This document shows positions 18,178 through 28,400 of a stretch of 64,000 nt of DNA, one piece after another. The translations under genes and the position numbers were made by a program. How positions within the stretch are numbered: position 1 is the first letter of the stretch; each line of letters starts with the position of its first letter. The stretch is taken from positions 3,647,001 through 3,711,000 of the forward strand of contig NZ_CP163439.1 of NCBI RefSeq assembly GCF_041052385.1, in the 5' to 3' direction. The notes under the pieces are model-generated. The model searched no databases, was not told the origin of the DNA, and saw nothing but the letters and a program-made list of their open reading frames with translations. The DNA comes from Streptomyces sp. R28 (GTDB lineage: Bacteria; Actinomycetota; Actinomycetes; Streptomycetales; Streptomycetaceae).

Positions 18178-19659
18178 TCAGGAGTTGAACCCGGAGCCCA
18201 GCTTCGCGTTCGCCGCGACCGTGCCGAGGGTGCCGGCCCCGAAGGTGAACGAGCCGGTCGGGGTGATCCCGGCCGACGTGGACTTGAACACCCACACCGA
18301 CCCGGCGTTCGCGTTCTCCCCCGGTGCGCCGACGACGAGTTCGGCGCGGCCGTCGTGGTTGGCGTCCACGAGGTGGGTGGTGCGGCCGAAGGCGTCGTTG
18401 GCCTCCGCCGCGCCCGGCACGCCGGTGGTGTCCTGGTTGACCCCCGTGGCGCCGGTGCCGGTCAGACCGCTCGCGCTGCCGCGCAGCACGATGGTGCCGC
18501 CGGCGTTGCTCAGCCCGTCGAAGTCCTCGCCGGGCACGCCCGTGGAGACATCGGCGTACCCGTCGCCGTTGACGTCGGCGACCGAGACGTCGGAACCGAA
18601 GCCGTCGGCGCGCTCCGCGGCGCCCGGGACTCCGGCACTGTCCTGGTTGACGTATATCGCCTTGCTCACGACGGGGCCGTCGGCGCCGCCGGGGACGAAA
18701 CCGACCCGGCCGCCCCTGGGGAGCGGGGTGTCGAGGTCGCTGTCGTAGCCGTCGACGGAGCGGCCCGCGACGATGTCGTCGTAGCCGTCGCCGTTCACGT
18801 CACCGAGGTCGAGGGACTCGCCCTGCACCCAAAAGCCCCGGCTGTCCTCCAGCACGATCTTCTCCGCGAGACCGTCCGTCGTGCCCCGCCAGTACGTGAT
18901 GCGGCGGTGGTCGTACTCGTCGCCGTCGTTCATGGCGCCGACGACGTCGTCGATGCCGTCACCGTTCACGTCACCGGTGGCCAGGTCCAGGAAGCGGGGG
19001 TCGGAGTCGTCCCGGACGATCTGCTCTCCACCGCTCGCGGAACCGTCGCGCCCGAAGGGGCCCTTGATGACTCGCAACTTGGTGAGGCTCTCCACGACGA
19101 CCAGGTCACTCGCCCCGTCACCGTTCACATCGCCGACGGTGAGCTGGTCCTTGGCGCTGAGCCGGTCGTAGGTGTCGTGCCCGTACGCCAGCGCGGCGCC
19201 GCCGGACAGCCCGTTCGCCCCGCCCCAGACGACCTGCACGAGCCCGGTCTCGGCACCGCCCTCGACGGAGTCCTCACCGGTGGCGCCGACGATCAGGTCC
19301 GCGTACCCGTCCCGGTCGAGGTCGGCGGTGCCGACCGCGCTGCCGAACTGGTCCTCGGTCTCGGCGGAGTCGGTGACGCCGGCCGTGTTCTGGCTGATGA
19401 CCTGCTTGGAGGCGGTGTTGAGCCCGCTCGGCGAGCCGTACACCACGGCGACGTACCCGGCGCGCGTCTTCCCGTCGACGGTCGCCTCGGGCGCCGCCAC
19501 GGCGAGGTCGGCGTAGCCGTCGCCGTTGAAGTCGTCCTGGGGCTTCGCCGCGGCCGACGGGGTGTCCCCGGCGGCGTGGGCGGCGGGCAGCACGGCCGCT
19601 CCCGTCACCGCCATGACGACGGCGAGTCCCGTGCGCCAGGTTCCCTTGCGCCTGTTCAT
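18178..19659 (-). CDS. Secreted FG-GAP/VCBS repeat protein (first of three)
   Basis: 493 residues from the ATG at 19659, preceded by AGGAGA. A Sec signal peptide (WRTGLAVVMAVTGAAVLPAAHA) is followed by about seven FG-GAP repeats with calcium loops, for example DDFNGDGYADLAVAAP, DLDRDGYADLIVGATGE, DVNGDGIDDVVGA, DVNGDGYDDIVAG and DVNGDGYADVSTGVPGE. Such repeats form a beta-propeller like the integrin alpha headpiece and bind calcium. There are no catalytic residues, sortase signal or membrane anchor, so it is probably free or loosely wall-bound. It is one of three similar tandem genes; binding of the neighbouring surface glycan is a reasonable guess. Confidence 0.9.
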   Translation of the reverse strand: MNRRKGTWRTGLAVVMAVTGAAVLPAAHAAGDTPSAAAKPQDDFNGDGYADLAVAAPEATVDGKTRAGYVAVVYGSPSGLNTASKQVISQNTAGVTDSAETEDQFGSAVGTADLDRDGYADLIVGATGEDSVEGGAETGLVQVVWGGANGLSGGAALAYGHDTYDRLSAKDQLTVGDVNGDGASDLVVVESLTKLRVIKGPFGRDGSASGGEQIVRDDSDPRFLDLATGDVNGDGIDDVVGAMNDGDEYDHRRITYWRGTTDGLAEKIVLEDSRGFWVQGESLDLGDVNGDGYDDIVAGRSVDGYDSDLDTPLPRGGRVGFVPGGADGPVVSKAIYVNQDSAGVPGAAERADGFGSDVSVADVNGDGYADVSTGVPGEDFDGLSNAGGTIVLRGSASGLTGTGATGVNQDTTGVPGAAEANDAFGRTTHLVDANHDGRAELVVGAPGENANAGSVWVFKSTSAGITPTGSFTFGAGTLGTVAANAKLGSGFNS

Positions 19660-19753
19660 GGTGCTGTCTCCTGTCGTTTGCGTGGGGGGATGGTCGTACG
19701 GAGAGTTGGTCGTCATACAGGGATGTATGCGTCGTACGAGGAAGTCGTCGCCG

Positions 19754-21286
19754 TCAGTCCGCCAGTGAGGCACCGAATTTGGCCACGGTCGCGGGCAGGC
19801 CCATGGTGGCCGCACCGAACGAGAACGAGCCACCGGCGGTGATGCCTGTGGAGGTGGCCGAAAAGACCCATACCGAACCGTTGTTGGCGTTCTCGGCGGG
19901 GTCGCCCACCACCAGGCCGTCCCTGTTGTCGGCGTTGGCGTCGACCAGTGCGGTCTCCGTGCCGAAACGATCCAGCTTCTCGGCGGTGCCGGGCACGCCG
20001 CCGGTGTTCTGGCTGAACGACTTGTATCCGGTGGCGGTCAGGCCGTTCGCGCTGCCGCGCAGCACGAGTACGGTGCCCGCGTCGGTGAGGCCGTCGAAGT
20101 CCTCGCCGGGCAGCCCGGTCGCCACGTCGAGGTAGCCGTCGCCGTTGGTGTCGCCGATGGACAGGCCCGAGCCCATGCCGTCCCCGTGCTCGGCCGCGCC
20201 CGGCACACCGGCCGTGTCCTGGTTGATCCACACCGGCTTGCGGGTGGTGGAGACGCCGTTCGGACCGCCGTGGACGACGGCCAACGCGCCGCCCTTCGTG
20301 GGCAGTTCGACGTCGCTGTCGTAGCTGTCGTTGGAGTGACCGACGACGATGTCTCCGTACCCGTCCTTGTTCAGGTCGCCGATCTCGACGTCCTCGCCGC
20401 CGATGATGCGGCCCTGGGCGTCCTTGAGCAGGCCCTTGTAGGTGAAGCCGTCGGCTGAGCCCAGGAGCAGTTCGACCCCGCGCGAGTCGGACTCGTCGAC
20501 GAAGGTGGACTGCACGGCGAGGTCGGCAACGCCGTCGCCGTTGACGTCGCCGGCCGTGATCGCCTGGTAGTTCTGGGGGTCCTCGGGATTGATGCGGAAG
20601 TAGTCCTTCTTCGCGGGCCGGCCGTCGCGGCCGAACGGGCCGTGGAACACCGTGCCGTCCCCGTTGTCCGTCCCGTCGGGATGCTCGCCCATCCAGTTGT
20701 CGTTGCTCAGGGTCACCAGGTCCGGGTGCTTGTCGCCGTCCACGTCCCCGACTGTGAACTGGCCCTTCCACGGGCCCTGCGGGGCCCAGGTGAGCCTTGT
20801 CGAGGTGGCCGAAAGTCCCTTGGGTCCACCCCAGTTGACCTCGACCGCGTAGCCGTCCTCGAGATCCATCACATAGGCCTTGAGGGACGAGAGCAGATCG
20901 GCGTATCCGTCCCCGTCGAGGTCCGCGCTCTGCAGGTTCGTGCCGTACAGGCCCTCCCATGCCTCCGGCTCCGGGACGCCCGGCCCCTTCAGCACCTGTC
21001 TGCGGGACGTCGACAGGCCGCTCGCCGAGCCGTACAGAACGCTCACCGAGCCGGCGCCGGCCTGGGTGTTCACGGTGGTGCCCGGCGCGCCGATCGCCAG
21101 GTCGGGGTACCCGTCCCCGTTGAAGTCGTCGTGCAGCCGCTTGGCACTCGGCGTGGTGGCCGTGGCCTCGGTGGCCGCGTTGACGGCGGGCACCGCCAGC
21201 GCCCCGGCGACGACCGCGACGCCGGTGGCGAGGGCGAGGCGTCTGCGGCGGGTGAGCGGAGTACGGCGGTGGGAACGCGAAGCCAT
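19754..21286 (-). CDS. Secreted FG-GAP/VCBS repeat protein (second of three)
   Basis: 510 residues from the ATG at 21286 with AGGAA 5 bases upstream. The N-terminus is basic (SRSHRRTPLTRRRR), followed by the signal core LALATGVAVVAGALAVPAVNA. Repeats include DDFNGDGYPDLAIGAPGTTV, DLDGDGYADLLSS, DVDGDKHPDLVTL, DVNGDGVADLAVQS, DLNKDGYGDIVVGHS, DTNGDGYLDVATGLPGEDF and DANADNRDGLVVGDPAE. The last loop departs from the canonical spacing, so one blade may bind calcium poorly. It ends like its neighbours in an Ala/Gly/Phe-rich segment (SFSFGAATMGL). It lies 94 bases upstream of the first copy on the same strand, so the two may be co-transcribed. Confidence 0.9.
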   Translation of the reverse strand: MASRSHRRTPLTRRRRLALATGVAVVAGALAVPAVNAATEATATTPSAKRLHDDFNGDGYPDLAIGAPGTTVNTQAGAGSVSVLYGSASGLSTSRRQVLKGPGVPEPEAWEGLYGTNLQSADLDGDGYADLLSSLKAYVMDLEDGYAVEVNWGGPKGLSATSTRLTWAPQGPWKGQFTVGDVDGDKHPDLVTLSNDNWMGEHPDGTDNGDGTVFHGPFGRDGRPAKKDYFRINPEDPQNYQAITAGDVNGDGVADLAVQSTFVDESDSRGVELLLGSADGFTYKGLLKDAQGRIIGGEDVEIGDLNKDGYGDIVVGHSNDSYDSDVELPTKGGALAVVHGGPNGVSTTRKPVWINQDTAGVPGAAEHGDGMGSGLSIGDTNGDGYLDVATGLPGEDFDGLTDAGTVLVLRGSANGLTATGYKSFSQNTGGVPGTAEKLDRFGTETALVDANADNRDGLVVGDPAENANNGSVWVFSATSTGITAGGSFSFGAATMGLPATVAKFGASLAD

Positions 21287-21336
21287 GTGATTCCTGACGC
21301 AGGGAAGAGGTGTGGGGTGGCGTGAAGGGATGCTGA

Positions 21337-22761
21337 TCAGCGCGGGAACCGGTAACCGAGCCAGGCCCCGCTCGCGACCGTCCCGAGGGTGCGGGCGCCG
21401 AACGCGAAGGAGTTCTCGGCGGTCACGCCGGTGGAGCCGGACCGGAACACCCACACGCCACCGGCGTACGAGTCCTCCGCGAACGCGGCCACGACGGGCT
21501 CGGACCGTCCGTCGCCGTTGCCGTCGACGAGATGCACGCGCTCGCCGAAACGGTCGCCCTTCTCGGCGGTGCCCGGAACGTCGGCACTGTTCTGACTGAG
21601 GAGTCTGCCGCCGGCCCCGGTGGGTCCGTCCGGTCCGCCGGGTACGACGACGAAGGCGCCGGCCTGCTTCAGCGTGCCCAGGTCCTCGTACGGGTCACCG
21701 GCCAGGACGTCGCCGTAGCCGTCGCCGTTGACGTCGCCGACCGCGAGGTCGTGGCCGAGCATGTCCTCGGGCTCGTCGACGCCGGGCATGCCGGGGGTGT
21801 CCTGGGTGATGCTGCGGGGGGCGCCGGCCGGGCCGTTCGCCGTGCCGTAGAGGAACCTGAGCCGTCCACCGCCCATGACGATGTCCTCGCGGTGGTCGCC
21901 GTTGACGTCGCCGATCGCCAGGGAGTAACCGGGCCTGATCCTCTCGCCCTGTGCGTCCCTGAGAACGACCAGCGGCCGCAGGCCGTCGCGGCTGCCGCGC
22001 AGGAAGTTCAGGTGCTCGCCGCGGTCGCCCTCGTCGTCCGCGTCGTACGAGCGGGCGACGGTGACGACGTCGGTGATGCCGTCGCCGTCCACATCACCGG
22101 CCACCACGTCGACCAGTTGGAGGTCGCCGTCGACGAGCTCCGCTCCGGTCACATCGGCGGGCACACCGTCGCGCCCGAACGGTCCGTACTCCACGCGGCC
22201 GTCGTAGAGCAGGTCCTGATGCCCGTCGCCGTCGAAGTCGCCGGTGACGGTCCCGCTGCCGCTCTGGTACCGGCCGTCGCCGACGGCGGGCCGCACCTTC
22301 CCCGAGGTGAAGCCGCCGGGGCCGCCCCACAGCACCGTCCGGCTGCCCTGCCTGGGGATGCCGCCCTGCTCCCACTGCTCGGCGTCGGCCGACACCTGCA
22401 GGTCGCTGTATCCGTCGCCGTCCAGGTCGGCGACGACGAGGTCCGAGCCGAAGCGGTCACCGGCCTCGACGGTGCCCGGAACGCCGGCGGAGGCCTGCGT
22501 GTACACCTTCCTGGCCGTGCCGCGGAGCCCGTTCGCGGACCCGTACAGCACGGCGACGTAGCCGGCCTTGGCCTTGCCGTTCACCGTGGCGTTCGGAGCG
22601 GCGACGGCCAGATCGCCGTACCCGTCGCCGTTGAAGTCCTGCCGCACGGTGACGGTCGCCGCCCGGGCGTGCCCGGCCGGCAGCACACCGACACTCGCAG
22701 CCACCAGGACGACAGCTATGGCGACGGTGCGCCGCGTCCTGCGTGAAACAGCCTCGACCAC
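21337..22761 (-). CDS. Secreted FG-GAP/VCBS repeat protein (third of three)
   Basis: 474 residues from a GTG with CGGAG 7 bases upstream. A signal peptide (RRTVAIAVVLVAASVGVLPAGHARA) leads into the repeats QDFNGDGYGDLAVAAPNATV, DLDGDGYSDLQVS, DFDGDGHQDLLYDG, DVDGDGITDVVTVA, DVNGDHREDIVMG, DVNGDGYGDVLAGDPYEDL and DGNGDGRSEPVVAA. It is the most diverged of the trio and the first in transcription order, 50 bases before the second copy. All three end with a NSFAFGARTLGTVASGAWLG-type tail. The shared layout points to tandem duplication followed by divergence. Confidence 0.9.
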   Translation of the reverse strand: MVEAVSRRTRRTVAIAVVLVAASVGVLPAGHARAATVTVRQDFNGDGYGDLAVAAPNATVNGKAKAGYVAVLYGSANGLRGTARKVYTQASAGVPGTVEAGDRFGSDLVVADLDGDGYSDLQVSADAEQWEQGGIPRQGSRTVLWGGPGGFTSGKVRPAVGDGRYQSGSGTVTGDFDGDGHQDLLYDGRVEYGPFGRDGVPADVTGAELVDGDLQLVDVVAGDVDGDGITDVVTVARSYDADDEGDRGEHLNFLRGSRDGLRPLVVLRDAQGERIRPGYSLAIGDVNGDHREDIVMGGGRLRFLYGTANGPAGAPRSITQDTPGMPGVDEPEDMLGHDLAVGDVNGDGYGDVLAGDPYEDLGTLKQAGAFVVVPGGPDGPTGAGGRLLSQNSADVPGTAEKGDRFGERVHLVDGNGDGRSEPVVAAFAEDSYAGGVWVFRSGSTGVTAENSFAFGARTLGTVASGAWLGYRFPR

Positions 22762-22875
22762 GTCGACTCCGGGAATCCGATGGGCAGTTGACGGTGGCGG
22801 GATCCCGAAAAATCAAGATCCTCATCCACGCCGCCCAGTACGACTCACGGAGGGACGAAGGGGTTGCCCTGAGAT

Positions 22876-22897
22876 ACGCCGGGAATTTTCCCGGCGT
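22876..22897. terminator. Short perfect hairpin downstream of obg
   Basis: A 10-base perfect stem (ACGCCGGGAA with TTCCCGGCGT) around TT, between obg and the third FG-GAP gene. On either strand it is flanked by A/T bases, which is unusual here and favours a terminator. Confidence 0.55.
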
Positions 22898-22952
22898 TAA
22901 CCGATCCAGCCGGTCCGTCGATCGCGCACGAGGCCGTTCAGGACGAAGCGAA

Positions 22953-22978
22953 GGGCCGGGAGCAGCAGCCCCCGGCCC
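22953..22978 (-). terminator. obg terminator hairpin
   Basis: GGGCCGGG pairs with CCCGGCCC around a 10-base loop, 33 bases after the obg stop codon. Confidence 0.6.
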
Positions 22979-23011
22979 ACAGTCACGACAACGCCGCGCG
23001 CTTGCTCAGGC

Positions 23012-24457
23012 TCAGAACGGCTCGAAGTCGTCGAACTCCTGCGCCGCTTCGTCATGCTCGGCCTGCTTGTCACGCCGACGCTGCGCAGCAGGGCGCGGCG
23101 CCTCGAAGCGGTGGTCCTCGCCCCGGCGGCCCAGCATCTCCGCACCGGCCACCACCGTCGGCTCCCAGTCGAAGACGACGGCGTTGTCCTCGGGCCCGAT
23201 GGCGACGCCGTCACCGGAGCGGGCCCCCGCCTTCATCAACGCGTCTTCCACACCAAGGCGGTTGAGCCGGTCGGCGAGGTAGCCGACGGCCTCGTCGTTG
23301 CTGAAGTCGGTCTGCCGCACCCAGCGCTCGGGCTTCTCACCGCGCACCCGGAACAGCGGCTCGCCGGTGACGTCCTCGCGCGTCACGGCGAAGCCCGCGT
23401 CGTCGACGGCCTTCGGCCGGATCACGATCCGCGTCGCCTCTTCCTTCGGCTTCGCGGCCCGCGCCTTGCCGACCAGCTCGGCCAGCGCGAACGACAGCTC
23501 CTTCAGCCCGATGTGCGCGACCGCGGACACCTCGAAGACCCGGTAGCCACGGGCCTCCAGGTCCGGCCGCACCATCTCGGCGAGGTCCTTGCCGTCCGGT
23601 ACGTCGATCTTGTTCAGGACGACCATCCGCGGCCGGTTGTCGAGCCCGCCGTACTCCCGCAGCTCCGCCTCGATGATGTCCAGGTCGGAGACGGGGTCGC
23701 GGTCGGACTCCAGCGTCGCGGTGTCCAGTACGTGCACGAGTACGCTGCACCGCTCGACGTGCCGCAGGAACTCCAGGCCGAGTCCCTTGCCCTGGCTGGC
23801 GCCCGGGATGAGCCCCGGGACGTCGGCGATGGTGTACACGGTCGAACCGGCGGTCACCACTCCGAGGTTCGGCACGAGGGTCGTGAAGGGGTAGTCCGCG
23901 ATCTTCGGCTTGGCGGCGCTCAGCACGGAGATCAGCGAGGACTTGCCGGCGCTCGGGTACCCGACCAGCGCCACGTCGGCGACCGTCTTCAGCTCCAGGA
24001 CGATGTCCTGGAGATCCCCCGGCTCACCGAGCAGCGCGAACCCCGGCGCCTTGCGCCGCGCCGACGCCAGCGCCGCGTTGCCGAGCCCGCCCCGGCCGCC
24101 CTGCGCGGCGACGTACGACGTGCCGTGCCCGACCAGGTCGGCGAGGACGTTGCCGGCCTTGTCCAGCACGACGGTGCCGTCCGGCACCGGCAGGATCAGG
24201 TCCTGGCCGTCCTTGCCGGAACGGTTGCCGCCCTCGCCGGGCTTGCCGTTGGTGGCCTTGCGGTGCGGGGAGTGGTGGTATTCGAGCAGCGTGGTGATCG
24301 ACTGGTCGACGGTGAGGATCACGTCCCCGCCGCGCCCGCCGTTCCCGCCGTCGGGTCCGCCGAGCGGCTTGAACTTCTCACGGTGAACGGAGGCACAGCC
24401 GTGGCCCCCGTTACCCGCGGCGACATGCAGCTCGACGCGGTCCACGAAGGTGGTCAT
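23012..24457 (-). CDS. obg: Obg GTPase
   Basis: 481 residues from an ATG with GGAGG 9 bases upstream. Obg is an essential GTPase that binds 50S ribosomal subunits; in Streptomyces it is linked to the onset of aerial mycelium. The glycine-rich Obg fold fills about 1-158 ([32 protein letters not shown]). The GTPase domain has G1 [10 protein letters not shown], switch [13 protein letters not shown]3 DVPGL and G4 NKIDV. The C-terminal OCT domain starts near 340 ([21 protein letters not shown]), as expected in actinobacteria, and an acidic tail ends the protein. It lies downstream of rplU-rpmA on the same strand. Confidence 0.97.
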   Translation of the reverse strand: MTTFVDRVELHVAAGNGGHGCASVHREKFKPLGGPDGGNGGRGGDVILTVDQSITTLLEYHHSPHRKATNGKPGEGGNRSGKDGQDLILPVPDGTVVLDKAGNVLADLVGHGTSYVAAQGGRGGLGNAALASARRKAPGFALLGEPGDLQDIVLELKTVADVALVGYPSAGKSSLISVLSAAKPKIADYPFTTLVPNLGVVTAGSTVYTIADVPGLIPGASQGKGLGLEFLRHVERCSVLVHVLDTATLESDRDPVSDLDIIEAELREYGGLDNRPRMVVLNKIDVPDGKDLAEMVRPDLEARGYRVFEVSAVAHIGLKELSFALAELVGKARAAKPKEEATRIVIRPKAVDDAGFAVTREDVTGEPLFRVRGEKPERWVRQTDFSNDEAVGYLADRLNRLGVEDALMKAGARSGDGVAIGPEDNAVVFDWEPTVVAGAEMLGRRGEDHRFEAPRPAAQRRRDKQAEHDEAAQEFDDFEPF

Positions 24458-24512
24458 GGTGGGGTGCCTCCAGCACAGATAAGGTTCGTACAGCTTTGTC
24501 TTCTACGTAACA

Positions 24513-24562
24513 CGCGAAAGGCGGACCCGCCTTCCCACTCGGGAAGTGAGGTCCGCCTCGCG
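24513..24562 (-). terminator. Hairpin in the rpmA-obg gap
   Basis: CGCG/CGCG and AGGCGGAC/GTCCGCCT pair with a 2-base bulge around an inner TTCCC/GGGAA stem. It lies 33 bases after the rpmA stop and 56 bases before the obg start, so it may limit how much ribosomal-protein transcription reaches obg. Confidence 0.6.
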
Positions 24563-24594
24563 AAAAGTTCGGTCGAAGCCTTGAGTCAGGGGAC

Positions 24595-24849
24595 TCAGGC
24601 GACCGGAACGATGTTCACGACCTTGCGGCCACGGCTGGTGCCGAACTCCACCGCACCGGCCTGCAGCGCGAACAGCGTGTCGTCGCCGCCACGGCCGACG
24701 CCCGCACCGGGGTGGAAGTGGGTGCCGCGCTGGCGGACCAGGATCTCACCCGCGTTGACGACCTGCCCGCCGAAGCGCTTCACGCCGAGCCGCTGGGCGT
24801 TCGAGTCGCGACCGTTCCGGGTGGACGATGCGCCCTTCTTGTGTGCCAT
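24595..24849 (-). CDS. rpmA: 50S ribosomal protein L27
   Basis: 84 residues, the normal length. L27 sits beside the peptidyl transferase centre of the 50S subunit. The sequence [20 protein letters not shown] is the classic L27 N-terminus, followed by [23 protein letters not shown]. The N-terminal end lacks the cleavable extension seen in Firmicutes. GAGGAG lies just before the ATG. It begins 14 bases downstream of rplU, so L21 and L27 are co-transcribed. Confidence 0.98.
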   Translation of the reverse strand: MAHKKGASSTRNGRDSNAQRLGVKRFGGQVVNAGEILVRQRGTHFHPGAGVGRGGDDTLFALQAGAVEFGTSRGRKVVNIVPVA

Positions 24850-24863
24850 GTCTCCTCAGTCCC

Positions 24864-25184
24864 TTACTTCGCAGCCGCGGGGATCTCAGTGACCTTGATC
24901 GCCGTGTACTGCTGGCGGTGGCCCTGACGACGGCGGTAGCCGGTCTTGTTCTTGTAGCGAAGGATGTCGATCTTGACGCCCTTGTGGTGGTCCACGACCT
25001 CAGCCTGGACCTTGATGCCGGCCAGCACCCACGGGTCGCTGGTCACAGCGTCGCCGTCGACAACGAGCAGGGTCGAGAGCTCGACCGTGTCGCCAACCTT
25101 GGCAGTGGAAATCTTGTCAACCTCAACGATGTCGCCGACAGCAACCTTGTGCTGGCGACCACCGCTGCGCACGATGGCGTACAC
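24864..25184 (-). CDS. rplU: 50S ribosomal protein L21
   Basis: 106 residues from the GTG at 25184 ([20 protein letters not shown]). The frame stays open to 25262, but the extra 26 residues are not L21-like. L21 binds 23S rRNA in the 50S subunit. The C-terminal [22 protein letters not shown] is the typical rRNA-binding part. It is the first gene of the rplU-rpmA-obg run and has its own 200-base leader after the rne terminator. I saw no defined autoregulatory structure in that leader. Confidence 0.97.
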   Translation of the reverse strand: MYAIVRSGGRQHKVAVGDIVEVDKISTAKVGDTVELSTLLVVDGDAVTSDPWVLAGIKVQAEVVDHHKGVKIDILRYKNKTGYRRRQGHRQQYTAIKVTEIPAAAK

Positions 25185-25382
25185 GCGGATCTCACTCTCT
25201 CGCTCGGAAACGGCACCCCCGAAGTCCAGCCACCACGCACGCGGGCAGCCTCTCCAGAACACCCTGTGTTCCGGAGGAAAAGGGTTTACGGGGATGTGGC
25301 GTGCCTATATCCACGGACACGCCGACGGTCAAGGTTACGGGGCCGTGGCCGAGGGGGTCAAACCGGGCCGGGCCCCAACGGA

Positions 25383-25411
25383 GTGCGGCCGGTCACATGG
25401 ACCGGCCGCAC
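25383..25411 (-). terminator. rne terminator hairpin
   Basis: A perfect 12-base stem (GTGCGGCCGGTC with GACCGGCCGCAC) around ACATG, 75 bases beyond the rne stop codon and after the 17-bp tandem repeats. Confidence 0.8.
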
Positions 25412-25424
25412 CTCGTATCACTCG

Positions 25425-25492
25425 TTGCTGAGCGTCACTCTTTGCTGAGCATCACTCTTTGCTGAGCATCACTCGTCGATGAGCGTCACTCG
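25425..25492. repeat. Four tandem 17-bp repeats spanning the rne stop codon
   Basis: Four consecutive 17-base units, at 25425, 25442, 25459 and 25476, with the core TGAGCRTCACTC. Units 2 and 3 differ at one base. The rne stop codon lies in the unit at 25476, and each further unit repeats the end-of-gene pattern GAGTGA. This is a tandem duplication of the gene end, not a CRISPR array: units are contiguous with no spacers. Confidence 0.9.
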
Positions 25493-28400
25493 TCGGTCGC
25501 GGCCGAGACCGTGGTCTTCTTCGCCGTCGACTTGGCGGCGGCCGTCTTGGCGGTCTTCGCCGCCGCCTTCTTGGCCGTCGTCTTCTTCGCCACCGTCTTC
25601 TTGGCCGCGGTCTTCTTGGTGGCGGCCTTCTTCGCCGTGGCCTTCTTGGCCGTCTTACGGGCCGTCTTCTTGGCCGGAGCCGTCTCCTCGACGCCCTCCT
25701 CGGCGGCCGGGGCCTCCGCAGCCGGGACGACCACGACGGCCGTCTCCTCGGACGCGGTCGGCGCGGTGGCCTTGCGCACGGCACGGCGCCGCGGACGGGC
25801 CGGAGCGGCGCTCTCGGCGACCGCCTCGGCGGCAGCCTCCTCGGCCTGCTCCGCCGCAGCCGCGGCCGGGGCCTCCGGCTCGGGCGCGGACGCGGCCTCG
25901 CTGACCGTGACCACGGCGGCCTCGGCCCCCGCGGGCGACCCGGCGGGCGCGGACACCTTGCGGGTCGCACGACGCCGCGTACGTCCCTTGGGCGCGGCCT
26001 CCTCGGCGACCGGCGCGGTGACCGCGGCCTCGGTGACCGGCTTCTCAGCGGCCGGGGCCTCGACGACCGCGTCCTCCACGGCCACGGGCTCGGCCTTCGC
26101 CTCGGCGGCCGGCTCCGGCTGGACCGGACGCGCCACCTCCTCGGCGACGGTCACGTCCTGAGCCGTGGGAACCGCCTCGGACTTCCTGGGCGCACCCGCC
26201 GGAGCGGACGCCCGCCGACCGCCACGGCGCCGCGAACGACCACCACGGCCGGCCGCGGCCTCCGCCTCGGCGACGCTGCTGTACAGCTCCTCGTCCGGCG
26301 CGAAGGCCGGCTCGGGCAGCGCGGCGGGCTCGGCGATCTCGGCAGCGATCTCGGTCTCGGTCTCCGCCTCCTCCTCGGCCGTCTCCACCGGCTCGACCGC
26401 GACGGACGCCTCGTGCACGTGCTCGGGACCGGCACCGGCACGCGCGCGCTTCTTGCGCTTGCCGCCGCCACCGACGGCCGTCGGCTGCTCCATGTGCACG
26501 ATGACACCGCGCCCGTTGCAGTGGACGCAGGTCTCGGAGAAGGACTCCAGCAGGCCCTGGCCGACCCGCTTGCGGGTCATCTGGACCAGGCCGAGCGAGG
26601 TGACCTCGGCGACCTGGTGCTTGGTCCGGTCCCGGCCCAGGCACTCCAGCAGGCGCCGCAGCACCAGGTCCCGGTTGGACTCCAGGACCATGTCGATGAA
26701 GTCGATGACGATGATGCCGCCGAGGTCGCGCAGCCGCAGCTGGCGGACGATCTCCTCGGCCGCCTCCAGGTTGTTCCTGGTGACCGTCTCCTCGAGGTTG
26801 CCGCCCTGACCGGTGAACTTGCCGGTGTTGACGTCGACGACGACCATCGCCTCGGTCCGGTCGATCACCAGCGAACCGCCGCTGGGCAGCCACACCTTGC
26901 GGTCCAGCGCCTTGGCGAGCTGCTCGTCGATCCGGTACGTGGCGAAGACGTCGACCTCGGAGGTCCACTTCGACAGCCGGTCGGCCAGGTCGGGCGCGAC
27001 ATGCGAGACGTATCCGTGGATGGTCTCCCATCCCTCGTCCCCGCTGACGACGACCTTGGAGAAGTCCTCGTTGAAGATGTCCCGCACGACCCGGACGGTC
27101 ATGTCCGGCTCGCCGTACAGCAGCGTCGGCGCGTTGCCGTTCTTGGCCTTCTTCTGGATGTCCTCCCACTGCGCCTGCAGCCGCTCGACGTCCCGGCGCA
27201 GCTCGTCCTCGCTCGCGCCCTCGGCGGCGGTGCGCACGATGACGCCCGCGTCCTCGGGGACGATCTTCTTGAGGATGGTCTTCAGCCGGGCGCGCTCGGT
27301 GTCGGGCAGCTTGCGGCTGATGCCGGTCATGGAGCCCTCGGGGACGTACACGAGGTAACGGCCCGGGAGGGAGACCTGGCTGGTCAGACGCGCGCCCTTG
27401 TGCCCGATCGGGTCCTTGGTGACCTGGACGAGCACGGACTGGCCGGACTTGAGGGCGGACTCGATGCGCCGCGGGCCGTTGGCCATGCCCAGCGCCTCGA
27501 AGTTGACCTCACCGGCGTAGAGCACGGCGTTGCGGCCCTTGCCGATGTCGATGAAGGCGGCCTCCATCGACGGCAGCACGTTCTGGACCTTGCCCAGGTA
27601 GACGTTGCCGACGTACGAGGTCGACTGCTCCTTGTTCACGTAGTGCTCGACGAGCACGTTGTCCTCGAGGACGCCGATCTGCGTACGGTCGCCGTGCTGA
27701 CGGACGACCATCACGCGCTCGACGGCCTCACGACGGGCGAGGAACTCGGCCTCGGTGATGATCGGAACGCGGCGACGGCCCTGCTCACGGCCTTCCCGGC
27801 GGCGCTGCTTCTTGGCCTCCAGCCGCGTGGAGCCCTTGATGGACTGCACCTCGTCGGACGGCTCGGCCTTCGGGCGGGGCTCGCGGACCTTGACGACGGT
27901 GCGCTCGGGGTCGCCCTCGTCGGGCTCGCTGTCGACACCGGTGTCACCGGCGCGACGGCGGCGACGACGACGGCGCCGGCTGGAGCTGGAACCGCCGCTC
28001 TCTTCGCCCGCTTCCTCGGCGTCCTCTTCCTCCTGCTCGGCGGTGTCCTCGGCGTCCTGCGCGGCCTGCGCCGCGGCGTACTCCTCGCCGTCACCGCCCT
28101 CGGCCTCCGCGGCCTCACCGCGACGACGACGCCGGCCACCACGCCGACGACGCCGACGCGACCCGGTCTCCTCGGACTCCTCGGACTCTTCGGCCTCTTC
28201 GCCCTCGACGACGTCCTCGGCAGCCTCTTCGGCTTCCTCGGTCTCGTCCGCGGCGGTGGTCTCGACGCCCTGGGCCTCGGCCTCCTCGCCGGGCGCGGCG
28301 CCCCGGCGCCGGCGACGACGCCGCGACGCGCCCGCCTGCTCCTCCGGGAGCTCCTCGACGTCCTCGGTCTCCGACTCGGCGGCGGCCTCGGCGGCGGCCC

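Noticed and set aside
25425..25492. Possible small CRISPR-like array
   Set aside because: The 17-base units are contiguous with no spacers, and no cas genes are present.
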